From Hevea brasiliensis (Eukaryota > Streptophyta > Magnoliopsida > Malpighiales > Euphorbiaceae), in the NCBI RefSeq assembly GCF_030052815.1, contig NC_079493.1, positions 61,008,691 through 61,072,690 on the forward strand: 64,000 nt of DNA, in the 5' to 3' direction. Below are positions 1-11,379 of the stretch, one piece after another (position 1 is the stretch's first letter; the number at the start of each line of letters is the position of its first letter). The notes under the pieces are model-generated. The model did not search any database, was not told where the DNA came from, and saw only the letters and a list, made by a program, of their open reading frames with translations. The translations under genes were made by a program, and so were the position numbers.

Positions 1-647
1 TTATAATTATATTTAATCCGTATTATAATTCTTAGTGGTCCACATACTCAAATTAATCATATAATAAGCTTAAAGTGCTAATTACACCATTTTCACTCCA
101 CTTTTGGCTATTTGCATTAGGTACCACTAAACTAATTTTTCATTTTATTTTCTAAGTGTAATATTATTTATTTTTAATGGATATTTAGGTCAAAAGACAA
201 TTCGAGGTGTCAAATGACCATAATGCCCCTGTTCGGGTTACGTTCCCGATTTTTCGGTAACACCGGATTTTGTCCGTTTTTCGATTTCTCACTTTTCTTT
301 GTACTAATTATTTAATTTTTCTTTGATATTTCTAATGATATTTATACTTCAATTGATGTCTCTTTAAGTCCCAAAAATATTTTTCGTGGTTCCATGATCA
401 GGGCAGTCCAACGGTCCACGCCAGTAATCTCCAACGGTCACCCATCGCTAGGGTTCTCGGCTCGCTTAACTTGGTTACATTTCTTTGCTATTATTTTTCC
501 TTTGTTTTTCTTGTGTTTTCTCTTCTTGTATTTCATTATTTTATGTCTCCTCACTCATAACGAAGTGTAGTTCTAGGTATCCTAGCTGTCCGGATAACAC
601 TGGTCACCGAAACAGTAGAACGCACTACCGAACATAGGGGTGTTACA
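1..647 (-). repeat. LTR fragment (5'-terminal part of a gypsy LTR, minus orientation)
   Basis: Reverse complement starts TGTAACACCCCTATGTTCGG, the LTR start seen at 27114 and 51339. The fragment is cut by the window edge on its left. It ends exactly at 647, and the flank at 648 (gtagaagctacc) is pol sequence matching 33654 onward, so this LTR inserted into a pol gene. The left target duplication lies outside the window. Confidence 0.85.
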
Positions 648-803
648 GTAGAAGCTACCCTTAATTGGAAGCCGCCCAGGAACATCACAGAAATTCGTAG
701 TTTTCTGGGTTTAGCTGGATATTACCGTCGGTTTGTGAAGGGGTTTTCTATGTTATCTTCTCCACTGAATTTTCCCGCCTGAGCCATTATGCAGTGAGAA
801 TTT
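648..803 (+). pseudogene. pol: Scrap of gypsy pol (RT/RNase H junction) joined to a scrap of gag
   Basis: Positions 648-770 encode the end of reverse transcriptase; motifs WKPPRN and [15 protein letters not shown] match the copy at 33660-33780. The text then jumps, without spacer, to about 30 bp of gag ([10 protein letters not shown], as at 31728 and 44167), and then to LTR sequence. It is non-functional. A mosaic of three non-adjacent retrotransposon parts in about 160 bp suggests repeated deletion or filler-DNA repair rather than one insertion. Confidence 0.75.
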
Positions 804-809
804 TCCCGT

Positions 810-1155
810 CAGTTTGATAAATATGTTGTGTTGAGAAAAATGTTGGAGTTGAGATTTGGAAATATATTGAAGTGCTTTTTACAGGTTTTTCTGAAGAACT
901 GTTTATCCAAAATACAGATGGCACTCTGCCAAAATTTTTACAGAAATTCCAAATAATTCAAGTGTGTTAGTTCTATCACTTCAGTTCAAAAAGTTTTTTA
1001 ACACCTGTAAATAGTGCTCACCACTGTAAAATAAGTAAGAAAAGTTTTTAAAATCCCTTGTAGTGTATTTAATGGGTTATCAGTAGACGGAGTTGGTAAT
1101 TCATTAGATATCCTACGGGATCATGTTACATCTTACAGGGGAGTAGGGTGTGACA
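810..1155 (+). repeat. 3'-terminal part of a plus-strand gypsy LTR
   Basis: Matches the last ~340 bp of the D LTR (around 30630-30972), including the block ending in ...GTAGGGTGTGACA. No primer-binding site follows at 1156, so it is a truncated LTR tail and not the 5' LTR of a following interior. Confidence 0.8.
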
Positions 1156-2042
1156 ACTAACCTCAACTTGAGCTTCACAAATCCATGGAATTTCCTCTCT
1201 TTTTTGCTGCCCACATACTGCCCATGGTGTGAAGACCACTTTTAATGAAGGCAGTTTGAAGAAATATGGCTTGAATCATGGTAGATTTGAGCTTATGCAT
1301 GAATGGCCATGGAGGAAGCTTGGAGGAAAATCACATTCGGAAAAGAAGAAGAATGAAGAAGAAGATGAATAGTGGAAAAATCTATCCTAGTGGTCCTTAT
1401 ATACTCCACTAATGCCCCACTAATCACAATTAAAAATTTGATTAATTCAAGATTTCCTTTAATTGCAATTATGCCCTCAAATTCCCTTAAATTACATGTT
1501 ATCTTGAATTTCATTTTTCATTAAATTTTGAAAATATAATACCACTTATTTTTCATGGACATTTAGGTCAAAAGTCAACTCTAGTTTTCAAATCACCAAA
1601 ATGCCCCTCTTCGGGTCAAATTTAGACTTTTTCGATAACACTGATTTAATCCTTATCCCGCCGATTTTCTTAAATTTTCATTTTTTATTTGTACTGACTT
1701 ACTAATTTTTCTTTAATATTTCCAATGTCAATCATACCTTAGTAGACTTTTAATTAGGTCCCAAAAATATTTCTCGGGGTTCCCTGCTGTCCAAGGCTAG
1801 TTAACGGTCATCGTCGTAACTTCCCGGTGCGGTCACCCATCGCTGCGAGTTCGGCTCGTTTAACCTAGTTTCATTTTCTCTCTTTTATTTTTCTTTTATT
1901 TTTTTTGTATTTTCTTTTCTTGTATTTCATTATTTTATGTCTCCTCACTAACATTTAAATGTAGTTCTAGGCATTCTAGCTGTCTGGACAGACACTGGTC
2001 ACCGAAATAGTAGAACGCACTACCGAACATAGAAGTGTTACA
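1156..2042 (-). repeat. 5'-terminal part of a gypsy LTR, minus orientation
   Basis: Resembles the B LTR around 6690-7563, with the CCCATCGCTGC...GGCTCGTTTAAC block and a terminal GTGTTACA. Its inner end abuts the plus LTR tail at 1155. Its outer end (2042) sits inside another plus LTR tail that resumes at 2043. The 3' part of this LTR is missing. Confidence 0.75.
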
Positions 2043-2110
2043 GAAGTTCGGTAGTTCATTAGGTATTCTATGGGATCATGTTATGCCTTACAGAGGGGTA
2101 AAGTATGACA
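2043..2110 (+). repeat. Last 68 bp of the 5' LTR of element P
   Basis: Continues the LTR 3' end (gaagttcggtagttcattag..., compare 30905 onward) up to TATGACA. It is followed directly by TGTTTTAGTGGTATCAGAGC, as in elements A and D. The rest of the LTR is displaced by the minus-strand LTR fragment on its left. Confidence 0.75.
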
Positions 2111-2118
2111 TGTTTTAG

Positions 2119-2130
2119 TGGTATCAGAGC
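2119..2130 (+). other. Primer-binding site of element P
   Basis: TGGTATCAGAGC, complementary to the 3' end of plant initiator tRNA-Met, 8 bp after the LTR end. Same position and sequence as at 15247, 30981 and 56163. Confidence 0.85.
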
Positions 2131-2301
2131 GAAATTTTTTTGAAGTATGTTTTAACTTGTGAATTTGTGTCTTTTCTTTGATAAGTACAACTGCTCAATG
2201 TCCTTATTTGTTACATACAGTGCATTACATCATAAATATGAACTAACTGAGGGAAATCTCCTTGTGTTATTTGTTCAGGAGATATCTTACTCCAGATTGA
2301 A

Positions 2302-3429
2302 ATGGAAGAAGGGGATCGCTTAGTTGACCAATCTGTTGAAGTTGAGGCACAAGGGGAAGCCCCAGCTCTACAGAATGTCAGTGGATCAGTGGCACCAGCT
2401 CCACAAATGCCGCAGTTTCCTGCACAGTTCTCACAGCAAATGGCAGCAATGTTTCAATAAATGGCTAGGGGTATACCTGGTCAAGCTCCACCCCAGACTA
2501 CTGTGGTGCAACCTCAAGCTCCAGTTAGACAGTATGACAAGCTATTGAAGTATGGGGCTATGGAATTTAAAGGTACGATAAACCCACTAGAGGCAGAGCA
2601 ATGGTTGGAAAGAATGGACAGAGTGTTCAAGAAGCTGCACTACCCAGATGAGTTGAAATTTGAATACTCGCTACTGCAAGGGGATGCATATGATTGGTGG
2701 AAGACCATCCCCACAAATGGCTGAACCACCAAGATCGACACAGGATGACTTCATCAGAGAGTTCAGACAGAAATGCATCCCAGATGCATATGTTAATCAG
2801 AAACTACAAGAATTTCTAAGTTTGAAGCAAGGTAACAGAATAGTGGTAGTATATGAGAGGGTGTTCTCCCGCTTAAGCCACTATGTTGGGAGTCTCCTTT
2901 CTACTAGCAACGAAAGGTGCAAGAGATTTGAGACGAGTTTGAAGTCCAGCCTACAAATGCAAGTAGTGGGATTCAGGCACAATAATTTTTCAGAACTCAT
3001 TTCTCAAGCACTTGAGTTGGAAAGAATTGAATCAGAAGTGACCCCAGCAAAAGAAAAATTAGAAAAAGCTAAAAAATCAGAGAAAGACAAGGGGGAAAAG
3101 TCAGTAGAGCCAAGTCTTAGTGGTACTTCTGGGAAGAGGAAAAAATTTGGGGGACCTAGTAGAGGTCGAGGTGGAAGGTTTGGAAGGGGCAGATTCTCTG
3201 GATAGAGACCCCCTAGGTCTGGTCAGCAGTCAAGCAGGGGTTCACAGCCTCCCCGCCCCTATGAGACTTGTGGTAAGATTCATGGGGGAGAATACTATTG
3301 GGCAATAGGAGCCTGCTTTAACTATGGAGGCAAGGGCCATCTAGCTAAAGACTGCACTAGTGCTCCTAGATTCGGTCCAGCTCCTACGACTGCAGAAGGA
3401 TCTATTCAGAGTCCTGCTCCCAGAGGTTC
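2302..3429 (+). pseudogene. gag: Gypsy gag pseudogene of element P
   Basis: Retrotransposon capsid/nucleocapsid gene. Start chosen at the ATG of MEEGDRLVDQ, which matches D (31162 and 43598) and lies 24 bp after an acceptor-like CAG. A TAA at 2458-2460 replaces a Gln codon. The capsid region (KYGAMEFKGT...WLERMDRVFKKLH...DAYDWWKTIP) reads to about 2720, where a small indel moves it to another frame (EFRQKCIPDAYVNQKLQEFL...). A Lys/Glu-rich linker and a Gly/Arg-rich tail follow, then a TAG at 3203-3205. Beyond it the zinc knuckle reads CFNYGGKGHLAKDC, with its second Cys changed to Tyr. The gene is cut at 3430 by the LTR of element B. Non-functional. Confidence 0.88.
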
Positions 3430-4039
3430 TGTCACACCCTACTCCCCTGTAAGATGTAACATGATCCCGTAGTACACCTAATGAATTACCATACTTCGCC
3501 TACCGATAACCCATTAGATATACTACAAGGGATTTTAAAACAATTTTCGTGATATTTAAATCATCGATTAAAATCTGGTGTTATAAAATTTTTTCAAAAT
3601 TTCGGCAAAGTGCCGGCTGTGTTTTGAGAAAACAGTGCTTCAAACCTCAAAAGGAAAACTCTCCCAATTTGTTTTCTCAAATGCAACTCCAATATCTTCA
3701 TTTCATCTCACAATTCAATCTCAATAATCAAATCAATTTATTTTCAAACCAACCTTATCATAAAAGAAATATTTCATTGATTATAAGACTCAAAATTAAT
3801 ATTACAAAACTATTCAGGTAAATGAAATCTCAAATTTATATTTACAATAATTTACATTTAATTACATACCAAAATATTTTACAAGAGTTTTTATACAACT
3901 GCTCAAATAATTTACATACATATTATTACATGCATACATCAAAACCTGTGTACATGGGATTACTTATGATATACCTGGAGCTGATCTGAATGTGTCTTCA
4001 AAGAAGCTTACTCAATTGCTCTATGCTCTTTTCACCTAT

Positions 4040-4082
4040 GATAGCATACAAAGCTATCGCTGAGTGGTGAACTCAGTGGTGC
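4040..4082 (-). other. Hairpin module of the LTR (B, left copy)
   Basis: On the minus strand: box TGCACCACT, then stem CTGAGT...ACTCAG (4060-4076), then GATAGC...GCTATC (4040-4058). It lies about 650 bp from the LTR 3' end. The stem-1 sequence differs from elements A, D, E and F but still pairs. I saw no clear third hairpin here. Confidence 0.6.
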
Positions 4083-4341
4083 ACAACTATAATTTAGAAC
4101 ATAGTACAATATACAGTGACAAAATTTACAGCGAATAATTTGGAAATCTGAATACTCATCAAATTTTAAAACTCAAAATATTCATTGCTAATAATATAAA
4201 TCATTTGTATAAAATGACTTTGATCATTAAATTCAATTTATCAAATCATAACTAACCATTTAAGGTAATTCCAACTATTTATTGGAAAAAAAGATTAATT
4301 CCAATAAAATCGATTATACATAAATCCCATTTGAAATCAAA

Positions 4342-4450
4342 ATTCTTTATCTCAAAAACCATTCTTTATCTCAAAAGTCATTCTTTACCTCAAAAACCAT
4401 TCTTTATCTCAAAAGCCATTCTTTACCTCAAAAACTATTCTTTATCTCAC
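4342..4450. repeat. 19-bp tandem repeat, about 6 units
   Basis: ATTCTTTAYCTCAAAARYC repeated with starts at 4342, 4361, 4380, 4399, 4418 and 4437. The sister LTR copy has eight units (20245-20396). Confidence 0.9.
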
Positions 4451-4490
4451 TAACTATGCAAGACTAATCCGAAAGGGCCATTTTCGGGGT

Positions 4491-4560
4491 GATTCTAACT
4501 CCCTATGGTCGGGGAGGTCAAATCGGATTCTAACTCCCTATGGTCGGGGAGGTCGAATCA
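4491..4560. repeat. 35-bp direct duplication with internal hairpin
   Basis: Two adjacent units starting GATTCTAACTCCCTATGG (4491 and 4526). Each can fold with GATTC/GAATC and CTCCC/GGGAG arms. The same pair of units is at 20432-20501. Confidence 0.85.
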
Positions 4561-4610
4561 TCGTGCACAGTACACACCGCAATAATGAATCTTTCGAAAG
4601 GGCCATACCA

Positions 4611-4611
<1 letters not shown>

Positions 4612-4641
<30 letters not shown>

Positions 4642-4647
4642 AAAACT
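4612..4647. repeat. A-rich homopolymer tract
   Basis: A run of A with a single G interruption. The sister LTR (about 20550) has only a few A residues here, so the tract expanded in this copy or is a sequencing artefact. Confidence 0.8.
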
Positions 4648-7563
4648 TAGATCTAACCTCTAATAAGAGGAAAATCTAAGCCTGTGCACGTACCATGGTA
4701 ATCAAAACACAACTAACTCCATTGTCGTCTCAACAAATGAGAGAGACGGGTAATAACCTAGTCAAACATCTATAGTGAGATATAAAACAATATCACAATC
4801 CTTTTAGTGAGCATAAATCACAATACAATTCGATTCAAAGTCAATTCCAATATCCAATAATTTTTATGCCCATCACAATTCAAATCATAAATTTGCATTT
4901 TTCCATGCAAATTGCCCATCACAATTCAAAACATGTTCTATCACAATTTTCCAAAAAATAATTTATTCAATTCACAACAATGCTTAATACTTGTGGAAAT
5001 ACCATTTCACAAAGCTAAATTCATACATACTATAACAATTTCAATAATCATTGAATTAAATCCAATGCTTGTTAAACATAATACATAAGAAAAATGTCAT
5101 TTAATCATATGAAATATTTAGAACAAAATCAGTTAAAAACTAGTTGTGCACAAACCTGATTCGAGTCGCTCTTAGGCCTTGATTTAATGTTCTTTATGCT
5201 TCTCAATATCCTTATCAATTGAAATACACAATTTAAAGTGTTTCAGTACTCAATGAATTTGTTTCCAACCATAAAATCCAATATCTAAATTTTTTTGGTA
5301 CTATTCCCTTCAATTCATTTCATTAGTCAACTTATAATGTTGACCCTTGATGCGTTCTAAGTGAGTCAATTCTAATTTTATCAATATGTCACATTTTATA
5401 GCCCTTTAGTATTGGTATATGTTACTAATTTCATTTCCAAGTGTATTGCATTTTATTGCAATTTACTGGATTTCGGTATACTATTTTGACCTAGCCGGAC
5501 AACCTAGTTTCCTTGATTTTCGGGTTCCGATCCAAATTACAAACTTGTAAGTCTATGTCTTATTGCACGCGAGGTAAAATTTCAGGTCATTCTGAGTTGT
5601 GTAGACCAAGATATGATCAATTTACCAATGCTGGACAGAATGCACTAAAATGGTAGGCTTAGGTCATTTTTAGGTCACTTTTGGCTCGGCCAGTTTTGGT
5701 ACCCGAACTTGTGCAAGCTATTTGGCTTGGTTCTAGCCATTTCTGGGCTTTGGTGTCTTCATAAGAATTGTAGATATATATCTAAACTATTCATGGTAAA
5801 ACGTTCAGGTCATTTGGACTTGTTTTGAGTAATTTATGGTCAAAACACTAACTACTGCCCAAATGATAAATTTTCAGGCTTTCAATTCATTAATCCGGAT
5901 TTGGTCATTTTTCAAGTCACCTTCTAGGCAGAATTTAGGAAGCTTCCTTCATGAAAGTTGGCACATTTTGTGCCTAGTTTCACCTCCAATTGGTCTCATA
6001 CCAATTAGAGTCACACACTTAAGGTTCTAAGCTCAAATGTACACTGCCTTACTACACATTGTTCATCACTTACCAATTACACATTCTAAACTTACCAAGT
6101 TAACCTTTCATGCCAATTCTGATTTGGTACCATACCATTAACACACTTTGCATCACATTTTGGTCATTTTGGGTAGATTGTAACCACTCTCAACATACAC
6201 ATTATAACTTAGAATTTTCAAAGTCCAATTACAACAATTTAACCACATGAACATACCTCATTTACATGTCTAAATCCAAACAATTATTCACATACACATG
6301 CTGCCACCATAAACAACATAATTCAACAACCCATACCATGAAACAACACATTTCCAACTAAACTTTAAAGTTGTAGATTCATCCCCATTGAACATATCTC
6401 CTTCAAATTTGCTTTTAAGCTTCCAAAACCCATTGCACCATTACACATACTCTTAGTATACATTGTCTAAATCATTTCTATACACATAAACACTTACATC
6501 AACATCTTAAACTACCCTTTACAAATGAAAACAAGCAACATATGGTGAGTTCCCATGGCTGCCAAAATGGTGTTTCACCATTAATCCATCAAACCTCAAA
6601 ATTTCTTCCACAAAATAACCCACCACAACGTCCACTCAAAGTTTAATGAATCATGGATGAAGGAAATGGACATATATCTCAAGTGGAGCTTGTCAAACCT
6701 CTTTAAATCTCTCCCTTTTTGCTCCCAAAATACTGCCCAAGGTGTGTACTCAAACTTTAATGGAGAAGACTTGAAGAAATTGTGGCTTGATCTTGAGTGG
6801 ATGAAGCTCCACACATGGACGGTAATGGAGGTTTTGGGAGGGATTCCAATTCGGCTTAATGAAGAAAGAAGAAGAAGAAGAATAGAAAATGAGATAGTGG
6901 ACTTGTCCACTTCTGTCCATATATTCTCCCTTAGTGCCCCACTAACCCAAATTAACATTTTAATAATCCAAAGTTTCATAATTCAACTTAATCCCCCACA
7001 TTTTCCCTAATTTCTCATTATTTATTCTATGTATTTAACTTCTAATTTTTATGGAATTTTCAAAATTTAACACTACTAATTTTTCATAGACATTTAGGTC
7101 AAAAGGAAACTTGGGGTGTTAATTGACCACATTGCCCCTATTCGGGTTGCATTCCCGATTTTTTGGTAACACCGAGTTTTGTCGGTTTCTCGATTTCTCG
7201 TTTTTCTTTGTACTAATTAATTAATTTTTTTTTTGATATTTATAATGACATTTATACTTCAATAAGTCTTTAATTATGTCTCAAAATTAAATTCTGAGGG
7301 TTCCCTGCAGTCCTGGGGTCGACTATTGCCTATGCCGTAATTTCCCCGTACGGTCACCCATCGCTGCATTGTTGGCTCGTTTAACTTAGTTTCATTTCAT
7401 TGCTATTATTTTTCCTTTGCTTTTCTTATATTTTCTTTTCTTGTATTTCATTATTTTATGTCTCCTCACTAACAATTAAATGTAGTTCTAGGCATCCTAG
7501 CTGTCCGGACCGATACTAGTCACCGGAACAGTAGAACGCACTACCAAACATAGGGGTTTTACA

Positions 7564-7578
7564 ATTCTCCCCCCTTAA
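7564..7578 (-). other. Polypurine tract of element B
   Basis: On the minus strand TTAAGGGGGGAGAAT directly precedes the 3' LTR. Elements A and D have the same tract. Confidence 0.85.
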
Positions 7579-7610
7579 AATAAATTTCATCCGTGAAATT
7601 TTACCTGGCA

Positions 7611-8715
7611 TCAGTCTCTGAACAACTGTGGGTCCTATCTTCTCATATCCTCTTCACATTCCCAAGTAGCTTCCTGGCCTGAATGATGGTTCCACAGTAC
7701 TTTAACCAGGAGTATCTGTTTATTCCTTAGCTGCTTCACCTCATATGCTAGAATTTCTATGGGTTCTTTGTCATATGAGAAGTCTGGATTTACCTCAATC
7801 TCTTCAACTGATAGTACATGAGATGGGTCAGATCTGTACCTCCTCAACACGGACACATGGAAGACACTGTGTATCCTTTTTAGCTCTGGAGGTAATGCTA
7901 ACCGATATGCCAAAGGACCCACTCTTTCCAGAACCTCATATGGTCCGATGAAATGAGGACTCAGTTTCCTCTTTCTGCCAAATCTCATAATCCTCTTCCA
8001 AGGAGAAACTTTGAGAAATACCTTATCACCCACTACATATTCGATATCTCTTCTCTTCAGATCAACATAGGACTTCTGACGATCTGATGCAGCCTTGAGT
8101 CGATCTCTGATCAATCTGATCTTTTCCTCTGTCTGCTGAACAATTTCTAGCCCAATCATCTTCCTTTCACCTACTTCATCCCAATATAGAGGAATTCTGC
8201 ACTTTCTGCCATATAAAGCTTCATATGGAGGCATCCCAATGCTTGATTGGTAGCTGTTGTTATAAGCAATTCAATCAAAGGCAAGTGTATATCCCAACTA
8301 CCTTCAAACTCAATCACACAAGCCCGTAGCATATCCTCCAATATCTAAATTACCCTCTCAGACTGGCCATCTGTCTGTGGGTGGAATGCCGTGCTGAAGT
8401 TCAATCTAGTTCCTAAGGCTCTCTGAAGACTACCCAAGAATCTAGAAGTGAACCTAGGATCTCTGTCTGATACAATCGATACTGGCACTCCATGCAGTTT
8501 TACAATCTCATTTATGTACAATCTGGCCAATCTCTCCAACTATAGTCCATCTAGACTGGCAAAAAGTGAGCAGACTTGGTTAGTCTATTAATTATGACCT
8601 ATACTACATCATGACTATTCTGTGTCCTCGAAAATCTCATCACAAAATCCATAGTTATCCATTTCCTTATAATGTTTCATAGGGTGCCATTTGTATGCTA
8701 GCTTGACACTTATTA
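7611..8715 (-). pseudogene. pol: Integrase core and chromodomain remnant of element B
   Basis: On the minus strand from about 8690 a decayed integrase core appears (MDF..., [10 protein letters not shown] with stops). The next part is clear: [13 protein letters not shown], which holds the second catalytic Asp, then [13 protein letters not shown] with the catalytic Glu (8539-8345). A TAG replaces the following Gln. A frame break lies near 8262. From 8234 the C-terminal integrase domain reads MPPYEALYGRK...IGPYEVLERVGPLAYRL...VFHVSVLRRY, followed by a chromodomain (IEILAYEVKQLRNK...WNHHSGQEATWE). TAG at 7635 replaces Gln; the original stop is probably at 7611. The chromodomain identifies a chromovirus. 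No intron is present where element E has one. Confidence 0.87.
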
Positions 8716-9526
8716 TTGTATACAAATTCTGTTAGTGGGAGGTATCTGTCCCATCTCCCCTCGGATTCAAGGACATAAGTTCTCAGTATATTCTCGAGGG
8801 CTTATTACATTTTACAGGTTATTATTATCATTTCATTTCATTATTTACATAAACTCAATGAGTTTTCAGAATTTACCTGAATTACTTATTTCAATTGTCC
8901 ATCCGTCTGAAGATGATAAGTCGTACTGATATCTCTAAACTTATAGCAATTACTGTGGTATAGGTAGTTCACATTATTGTAATCAAGTTACAGACTCCAA
9001 CTACCTTACAAGTGTAGTCTTTCGACAGGCTAGTTCTGAAGTTTTAAATTTCTGACTAAAATTTTCACATTTATTTCCAGTAATAACACTTTATTCAGGC
9101 GTAACTGTATCAATTTATAGATTACTTAAAAATATTCTTATTTTATTGTACCACGAGGAAGCATGTAGCTCTACACAATAATCCCATGTCGGTACTATAA
9201 TCTGCAGCTTACAATACAAACATCAAGAACATTACATAGTCTCTACGTTATAACCTCAAGGACTAGGTTTTCTAACATCTTATCTTTCTCGAATCCAGTA
9301 ATATCCTAAACCGATTCTGATTATAATATCCCTTGACAATTACTAACAGTAACATCTTTGCCCTCATCTAGAGCAATTCCATTACTGTAACTTACTTTTA
9401 GGTCCTCTTGCCTTACATTCAGTAGGCTCGCCAATTAGCGTTATAATTTATGGTGTGTTAGAAAATACTTTTAGCTAACAATTCTTCCAAAATTAATGTC
9501 AATCATACTTGTTATTATAGCTTTTA
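8716..9526 (-). other. Non-coding block in place of protease-RT-RNase H, shared with element A
   Basis: No long reading frame or RT motif is visible. Its minus strand resembles the interior of element A (about 15420-15800): both contain an ATTGGCGAGCCTACT motif, GGAATTGCTCTAGATGAGGG, and GTTCTTGATGTTT. The shared block begins right after a protease-like FD(A/V)LVT motif. B and A therefore share an internally replaced interior. Confidence 0.6.
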
Positions 9527-10336
9527 TCATAAAGGACAAGTCACTAATACATCAAAATTCATTCCCATGTAAAGGAATAGCAACAGAACATATAGTTCTA
9601 ACGTTAGCACACAACTAAGTCGTGCTGGGATCAAATAATAACTAATTATTTCTTTAAAAATTAAGAACTTACCAGCAGCTACATCCAAAGTTTCTGTTCT
9701 TTCCCCTTGGCGCATAGTGGACGCTCTGAGTGGTGCACTACTATGTTCGGGTTGATTCACTATGTTATGGTTGTGAGGAGTACCAACTCTATTTCTAACT
9801 CGACCCTTACTGACTGTCTGTGAACTTTGGAGAGTAGATCAAGGTGCTCTAGTACAATCTCTAACAAAGTGTCCAAGCTTTCCACAATTGTAGCAGGCTT
9901 AAGAGGCCTTACGATAAATACCTCCATGTAGCTTACCACAAACATGGCAAAAACGGGTAGAATAGGAACTTCTGGTTGTTCGACGACTAGATCTTGGTGG
10001 TCTCTGCCCTGATGATCCGCCTCTATCATATTCCTGAGCTCGGGGCTCCTTAAATTCTTTTCTCTTTCCCAAATTACTGTTCGAGCTCTGACCTATAGGT
10101 TTCGCCCTCTTCTCTATTTCACATTGCCCTTGTGGGGGTTGAGTTTGTGCTTGAGCTTGAGCTGATAGAGTATCAGCCATTTGTTGAAAGAAAGTGGCCA
10201 TTTGCTGGGCCATTTGTGCAGTAATTTGTACCGGTGAAACTGGTACAGTCGGGCCTTCGACACTTTGTGGAGCTGGGGCCTCAACTTGTACTTCTGCCAT
10301 CATAGACTGTTCTATTGTCTCATTCTTCTTTTCCAT
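9527..10336 (-). pseudogene. gag: Gag remnant with intact zinc knuckle and start of protease, element B
   Basis: On the minus strand it starts MEKKNETIEQSMMAEVQVEA at 10336. A Gln-rich segment follows (MAQQMATFFQQMADTLSAQ), then a jump to a basic tail (SNLGKRKEFKEP...GGSSGQRPPRSSRR). The main capsid domain seen in D and P (WLERMDRVF...DWWKTIP) is missing. A TAA at about 9899 interrupts it. The next segment reads CYNCGKLGHFVRDC, a complete CX2CX4HX4C knuckle. A frame change leads to a protease-proximal piece ending NFDVLVTCPL at 9527. The DSG active site is lost. Non-functional. Confidence 0.8.
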
Positions 10337-10360
10337 ATCTTTTCACAGGATTTTCTATTC

Positions 10361-10363
10361 CTG
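10361..10363 (-). promoter_or_regulatory. Candidate 3' splice site before B gag
   Basis: On the minus strand GTTGGTTGTACAG|GA lies 24 bp before the gag ATG (10336). Position and context match D (31134-31136), P (2276-2278) and A (15397-15399). Confidence 0.35.
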
Positions 10364-10502
10364 TACAACCAACACAAGGAGATTTCTCTCCATTAATTCA
10401 TATTTATGATGTAAATGTACTATATGTATCAAACATTTGAGCAGTTGTAATTACCGACAAAAAGATTTCAAATTCACAGTCAAAATTTACTTTAAAACCA
10501 TT

Positions 10503-10514
10503 GCTCTGATACCA
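10503..10514 (-). other. Primer-binding site of element B
   Basis: The minus strand reads TGGTATCAGAGC, 7 bp from the 5' LTR boundary at 10522. Initiator tRNA-Met type. Confidence 0.88.
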
Positions 10515-10521
10515 CAAAACA

Positions 10522-11379
10522 TGTCACACCTTACTCCCCCATAAGATGTAACATGACCCCGTAGTACACCTAATGAATTACCGTACTTCGCCTACCGATT
10601 AAAACAATTTTCATGAAATTTAAATCATCGATTAAAATCTGGTGTTATAAAATTTTTTTAAAATTTCGACAAAGTACCGACTGTGTTTTGAGAAAATAGT
10701 TCTTCAAACTTGAAAAGGAAAACACTCCCAATATGTTTTCCCAAATACAACTCCAATAACTTCATTTCATCTTACAATTCAATCTCAATAATCAAATCAA
10801 TTTATTTTCAAACCAACCTCATCATGAAAGAAACATTTCATTGATTATAAGACTCAAAATTAATATTACAAAACTATTCAGGTAAATGAAATCTCAAATT
10901 TACATTTACAATAATTTACATTTAATTACATACCAAAATATTTTACAAGAGTTTTTATACAACTGCTCAAATAATTTACATACATATTATTATATGCATA
11001 CATCAAAACTTGTGTACGTGGGTATACCTATGATATACTTGGAGCTGATCTGAATGTGTCTTCAAAGAAGGTTACTCAATTGCTCTATGCTCTTTTCACT
11101 GCGATAGCATACAAAGTTATCGCTGAGTGGTGAACTCAGTGGTGCACAACTATAATTTAAAACATAGTACAATATACATTAACAAAATTTACAGCGAATA
11201 ATTTGGAAATCTGAATACTCATCAAATTCTAAAACTCAAAATATTCATTGCTAATAATATAAATCATTTGTATAAAATGACTTTGATCACGAAATTCAAT
11301 TTATCAAATCATAACTAACCATTTAAGGTAATTCCAACAATTTATTGGAAATAAAGATTAATTCCAATAAAATCGATTA
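10522..11379 (-). repeat. 5' LTR of element B, 3'-terminal part
   Basis: Matches the left LTR from 3430 onward (TGTCACACC...). It is interrupted at 11380 by element A. The last five bases (gatta, 11375-11379) are the target duplication of A. Its hairpin module is at 11101-11145: GCGATA...TATCGC, then CTGAGT...ACTCAG, then the reverse of the TGCACCACT box. Confidence 0.88.

Larger units (their letters stand above)
3430..7563 (-). repeat. 3' LTR of element B (about 4.13 kb)
   Basis: On the plus strand it starts TGTCACACCCTACTCCCCTG and ends TAGGGGTTTTACA. On its own strand it therefore starts TGTAAAACCCC and ends GGGTGTGACA. It contains the intact sequence aatcgattatacataaatcc near 4310, which is the unoccupied target of element A in the sister LTR. 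It also holds a 19-bp tandem array, a 35-bp duplication, a long A-tract and the three-hairpin region, each listed separately. Confidence 0.9.

Noticed and set aside
2119..2130. tRNA-like TGGTATCAGAGC words considered as tRNA gene fragments
   Set aside because: They are primer-binding sites: each lies 5-8 bp after an LTR end, and no cloverleaf surrounds them.
4342..4450. Regular short repeats considered as a CRISPR-like array
   Set aside because: The repeats are contiguous with no unique spacers, in a eukaryotic LTR, and vary in copy number like a minisatellite.
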